Assembly (NCBI GenBank): GCA_947374535.1
Contig: CANCCJ010000178.1
Span: 1-5,124, forward strand
Direction of reading: 5' to 3'
Source: Comamonadaceae bacterium
Lineage (GTDB): Bacteria; Pseudomonadota; Gammaproteobacteria; Burkholderiales; Burkholderiaceae
DNA: 5,124 bases
Shown piece by piece: positions 1-5,124 of this stretch (positions are counted from its first letter, which is position 1; every line of letters begins with the position of its first letter). A program made the position numbers and the translations under genes. The notes beneath the pieces were generated by a model. It saw nothing but the letters and a program-made list of their open reading frames with translations, was not told the DNA's origin and did no database searches.

Positions 1-53
1 GCCAACACCCTAAGGGTCAACTCAAGTACTTGAAAAAAAAGAGGAAAATGCTG

Positions 54-103
54 TTGTCCACAGAAAGATGCTTTGCTTATCTACTACTACTAATTTAAAT
101 AAA
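54..103 (+). promoter_or_regulatory. Candidate origin-unwinding module (DnaA box, DnaA-trio, AT run)
   Basis: Seen directly: TTGTCCACA at 54-62 differs from the DnaA-box consensus TTATCCACA at one position. Four perfect CTA triplets follow at 81-92, and bases 91-103 are all A or T. Known: in Bacillus subtilis and other bacteria, DnaA bound to such a box loads onto neighbouring trinucleotides (3'-GAT-5' on the bound strand, CTA on the other) and opens the DNA. The order and orientation here match that arrangement, and the gap between dnaA and dnaN is a common place for it. A second, weaker box-like string, TTATCTACT, lies at 77-85 and overlaps the first triplets. Caveats: the box-to-trio spacing is 18 bp, longer than the roughly 13 bp I count in the E. 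coli origin; the spacer is not GC-rich; only one good box is visible; and many Burkholderiales are thought to have their main origin upstream of dnaA. Confidence 0.5.
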
Positions 104-120
104 GAAAACAAGAGGAAGAG

Positions 121-1227
121 ATGATCGTACTGAAAGCAACACAAGACAAAGTTTTGTCAGTTCTGCAATCTGTTGCAGGCATCGTTGAACGCCGCCATAC
201 ATTGCCTATCTTGGCAAACGTGTTGATTCGCAAAACAGGCAGTACCTTGCAACTGACCACTAGTGATTTAGAAATCCAAATTCGCACCACGGCTGAGCTC
301 GATGGGGACGCAGGCAACTTCACCACCACAGTAGGTGCTCGTAAGTTAATTGATATCTTGCGCACCATGCCTTCAGATCAAACCGTCAGTTTGGAATCTA
401 ACCAAAACAAATTGATTTTGAAAGGTGGCAAAAGCCGCTTTACTCTGCAAAGTTTGCCTGCGGAAGATTTTCCATTGGTGCAAGAAGCCGCTAACTTTGG
501 CCCTTCGTTCAGCGTGCCACAAAAGACACTGAAAGAGCTGCTACATCAAGTGTCATTTGCTATGGCTGTGCATGACATCCGTTATTACTTGAACGGTATT
601 TTGTTTGTGGCGGAAGGCAAGCAACTCAGCTTGGTTGCGACAGACGGTCACCGTTTGGCTTTTTCATCTGCCACTTTAGATGTTGAGGTACCACGTCAAG
701 AAGTCATCTTGCCTCGCAAAACAGTGCTCGAAATGCAGCGTTTGTTGAGCGACAAAGAAGGTGCGATTGAAATGCAATTTGCAGGTAACCAAGCCAAGTT
801 CACTTTTGAAGGCATGGAGTTTGTGACCAAGTTGGTCGAAGGTAAATTCCCTGACTACAACCGCGTGATTCCAAAAAATCACAAAAACACCATCACCATG
901 GGCCGCACGGCTTTGTTGGCGACTTTGCAACGTACAGCGATTTTGACCAGCGAGAAGTTCAAAGGTGTTCGTCTGAACCTCGAACCAGGCGTGTTGCGCG
1001 TGGCATCTAGCAATGCAGAGCAAGAAGAAGCGGTTGACGAACTTGAAATTGATTACAACGGCGATGCCATTGAAATTGGTTTCAACGTGACGTATCTGAT
1101 TGATGCTTTAACCAATATGGACCAAGACATGGTGCAAGTTGATTTGGCAGATTCCAATAGCTCTGCCCTCATCACCATTCCAGAAAACGCCACCTTCAAA
1201 TACGTGGTGATGCCAATGCGTATCTAA
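121..1227 (+). CDS. dnaN: DNA polymerase III subunit beta (sliding clamp)
   Basis: Encodes the beta clamp, a ring-shaped homodimer that encircles DNA in the cytoplasm and tethers DNA polymerase III; it also docks the clamp loader, Hda-type regulators and repair polymerases. The product is 368 residues, against 366 in E. coli. Three repeated clamp domains fit the length (about 1-120, 130-245 and 250-368). Recognisable stretches are RRHTLPILANVL (24-35), ATDGHRLAF (173-181, part of the protein-binding cleft), VEGKFPDYNRVIP (239-251) and the C-terminal YVVMPMRI (361-368), whose MPMR-hydrophobic end lines the cleft that holds clamp-binding motifs. The ATG at 121 is preceded by a GAGG Shine-Dalgarno at 112-115 with a 5-nt spacer, and MIVLKATQDK is the usual betaproteobacterial N-terminus, so the start is secure. 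It is probably co-transcribed with dnaA upstream and gyrB downstream. No convincing promoter was found in 1-120. Confidence 0.98.
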   Translation: MIVLKATQDKVLSVLQSVAGIVERRHTLPILANVLIRKTGSTLQLTTSDLEIQIRTTAELDGDAGNFTTTVGARKLIDILRTMPSDQTVSLESNQNKLILKGGKSRFTLQSLPAEDFPLVQEAANFGPSFSVPQKTLKELLHQVSFAMAVHDIRYYLNGILFVAEGKQLSLVATDGHRLAFSSATLDVEVPRQEVILPRKTVLEMQRLLSDKEGAIEMQFAGNQAKFTFEGMEFVTKLVEGKFPDYNRVIPKNHKNTITMGRTALLATLQRTAILTSEKFKGVRLNLEPGVLRVASSNAEQEEAVDELEIDYNGDAIEIGFNVTYLIDALTNMDQDMVQVDLADSNSSALITIPENATFKYVVMPMRI

Positions 1228-1258
1228 CGCGTTGTTGTTTCCCTTTTTTACCGATTGA

Positions 1259-4353
<3,095 letters not shown>

Positions 4354-4369
4354 AAAAGTCCCTTGATGT

Positions 4370-4388
4370 CAGAGGCGAGATGCCTCTG
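4370..4388 (-). other. Hairpin overlapping the promoter-like elements of the Spy-like gene
   Basis: CAGAGGC (4370-4376) and GCCTCTG (4382-4388) form a perfect 7-bp inverted repeat around five bases. Its outer end lies 6 bp from the Shine-Dalgarno of the Spy-like gene, and it occupies the spacer between the -35-like and -10-like strings. It could be an operator for a dimeric regulator or, if transcription begins further upstream, a leader hairpin. There is no T-run after it on the minus strand before the start codon except the short TTTT directly before the ATG, so a terminator for the pirin transcript is not well supported. Confidence 0.45.
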
Positions 4389-4440
4389 TCAAGTTCGTAC
4401 TGTGAATGGTCTGTGTAACGCGTCTGTGCGCGACACCACA

Positions 4441-4460
4441 AGTTTCGTAAAGTTTTGTAG
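4441..4460. repeat. 10-bp imperfect tandem repeat, possible CpxR-like operator
   Basis: AGTTTCGTAA (4441-4450) is followed at once by AGTTTTGTAG (4451-4460); eight of ten positions agree. The period is about one helical turn, as in binding sites for OmpR-family response regulators. Read on the plus strand it contains GTAAA (4447-4451), five bases, then GTAGT (4457-4461), which resembles the E. coli CpxR pattern GTAAA-N5-GTAAA with a poor second half. The link is suggestive because spy and cpxP are Cpx targets in E. coli, but no cpxR gene is visible and the match is weak. Confidence 0.3.
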
Positions 4461-4467
4461 TGCTGGT

Positions 4468-5124
4468 TCAGCCCATCAAACCGGCACGGAAGTCGTCCAC
4501 GGCTTGCACCAACTCTTCACGGGTGTTCATCACAAATGGACCATATTGCGCGATGGGCTCGTGCAAAGGCTTGCCCGCAATCACAATGGCGCGTGTGTTG
4601 GCTTGCGCGCGCAAGACCAAACCATCACCACCGTTGGTAAGAACAGCCATGCGCTTGATCGGGACCGCTGTGGTTTTGTCACCTTGCACCACATCTAAAC
4701 CACCACGGTACACATACACAAATGCGTTGTGCGTGGCTGGTAAAGCTTGTTCAAACACCGCACCATCCGTGGCTGGGAAATGCAAATCCACATAAAAGGG
4801 TTCGGTGTGTTCGCGCTGCATGGCACCGGCAGTTCCGTGTGACTGGCCCGCAATCACGCGCACCAACACGCGGTTTGGTGTGGTGACTTCGGGAATTTCT
4901 TTACTTTGAATGTCGCGGTACCAAGGCTCGCAGAGTTTGTTTTTGGCGGGCAGGTTCAGCCAGAGCTGAAACCCCTCCATCACGCCTTCTTCCTGCTCGG
5001 GCATTTCGCTGTGGGTGAGGCCGCGACCGGCCGTCATCCATTGCACGCCGCCGTTTTGCAGCAAGCCTTCGTGGCCGCCACTGTCCTTGTGTCGCATGCG
5101 ACCTGCAATCATGTAGGTCACCGT
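4468..5124 (-). CDS. Pirin family protein (5' end missing, runs off the window)
   Basis: The C-terminal 218 residues of a pirin, a two-domain cupin protein of the cytoplasm. Family members bind Fe(II), and some, such as E. coli YhhW, show quercetin 2,3-dioxygenase activity; the physiological role is usually unknown. The visible part begins inside the conserved TVTYM segment, continues with GGVQWMTAGRGLTHSEMPEQE and ends with the typical GPFVMNTREELVQAVDDFRAG. Two of the usual four iron ligands are present: the His (codon 5013-5011) and Glu (5007-5005) of THSEMP. The other two should lie in the HPHxG segment just before the visible part. The GTG at 5121-5119 is an internal Val, not the start; about 65-75 residues are missing given the usual length of 285-300. 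No frameshift is seen. It lies 114 bp upstream of the Spy-like gene on the same strand and could be read through into it. Confidence 0.93.
   Translation of the reverse strand, partial: TVTYMIAGRMRHKDSGGHEGLLQNGGVQWMTAGRGLTHSEMPEQEEGVMEGFQLWLNLPAKNKLCEPWYRDIQSKEIPEVTTPNRVLVRVIAGQSHGTAGAMQREHTEPFYVDLHFPATDGAVFEQALPATHNAFVYVYRGGLDVVQGDKTTAVPIKRMAVLTNGGDGLVLRAQANTRAIVIAGKPLHEPIAQYGPFVMNTREELVQAVDDFRAGLMG

Larger units (their letters stand above)
4354..4467 (-). promoter_or_regulatory. Upstream control region of the Spy-like gene
   Basis: This 114-bp gap separates the pirin gene from the Spy-like gene; both read leftwards. On the minus strand it contains TTGACA (4392 down to 4387), identical to a sigma-70 -35 box, overlapping GAACTT (4396-4391), which resembles the sigma-E -35 core. 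TCTGA (4373-4369), a sigma-E-like -10 core, follows GAACTT after 17 bases, one more than I count for E. coli degP and rpoH P3. No good sigma-70 -10 lies at 16-18 bases from TTGACA; CATCAA at 18 is the best. Either promoter would start transcription very close to the Shine-Dalgarno, leaving almost no leader, which weakens the case. A start further upstream, in the pirin gene or the right part of the gap, remains possible. Confidence 0.35.

Noticed and set aside
1..33. Possible 3' end of dnaA (frame 1 open to TGA at 31-33, reading ANTLRVNSST)
   Set aside because: The context predicts dnaA just upstream, and this frame ends at a plausible distance from dnaN. The ten residues do not clearly match the usual DnaA C-terminus, so the coding end cannot be placed; it may lie before the window.
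1226..1249. AACGCGTT palindrome followed by T-rich DNA as a dnaN terminator
   Set aside because: The palindrome has no loop and only a four-base half-site, so it cannot form a terminator hairpin. gyrB is expected to be read through from dnaN.
4419..4432. CGCG-TCTGTG-CGCG inverted repeat as a terminator for the pirin gene
   Set aside because: The stem is only four base pairs and no T-run follows on the minus strand.

Overview
The window is an origin-proximal piece of a bacterial chromosome in the conserved order (dnaA, off the left edge)-dnaN-gyrB. The protein sequences point to a betaproteobacterium, most likely Burkholderiales and probably Comamonadaceae-like. The beta clamp opens MIVLKATQDK and ends YVVMPMRI. 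GyrB carries the long TOPRIM insertion known from proteobacterial gyrases and ends in [10 protein letters not shown]. The lineage is inferred from recalled family features, not from a search. Base composition is moderate, lower than in many Comamonadaceae.

Layout, left to right. Positions 1-120 are the gap in front of dnaN. They hold a near-consensus DnaA box, four perfect CTA triplets and an AT-only run, which together resemble the DnaA-box/DnaA-trio module used for origin opening. dnaN (121-1227, +) and gyrB (1298-3862, +) follow, separated by 70 bp that contain a clean 7-bp hairpin just ahead of the gyrB start. gyrB then meets a convergent gene with no gap: the two stop codons overlap in the palindrome TTAA at 3859-3862. 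The convergent gene (3859-4353, -) encodes a small exported Spy/CpxP-like (LTXXQ) protein rich in Met and His. Upstream of it is a 114-bp gap with promoter-like elements, a hairpin and a 10-bp tandem repeat. The gap is followed by a pirin-family gene (4468 to the right edge, -) that is cut by the window end.

How the genes relate: dnaN and gyrB supply the replisome clamp and the supercoiling enzyme, and run in the direction a fork leaving an origin to the left would move. The Spy-like and pirin genes run the opposite way, are not part of replication, and look like accessory stress or metal-related genes placed behind gyrB. No mobile element, CRISPR array, tRNA or rRNA was seen. Most of the window is ordinary core genome. 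The parts that merit a second look are the dnaN upstream module and the control region of the Spy-like gene.
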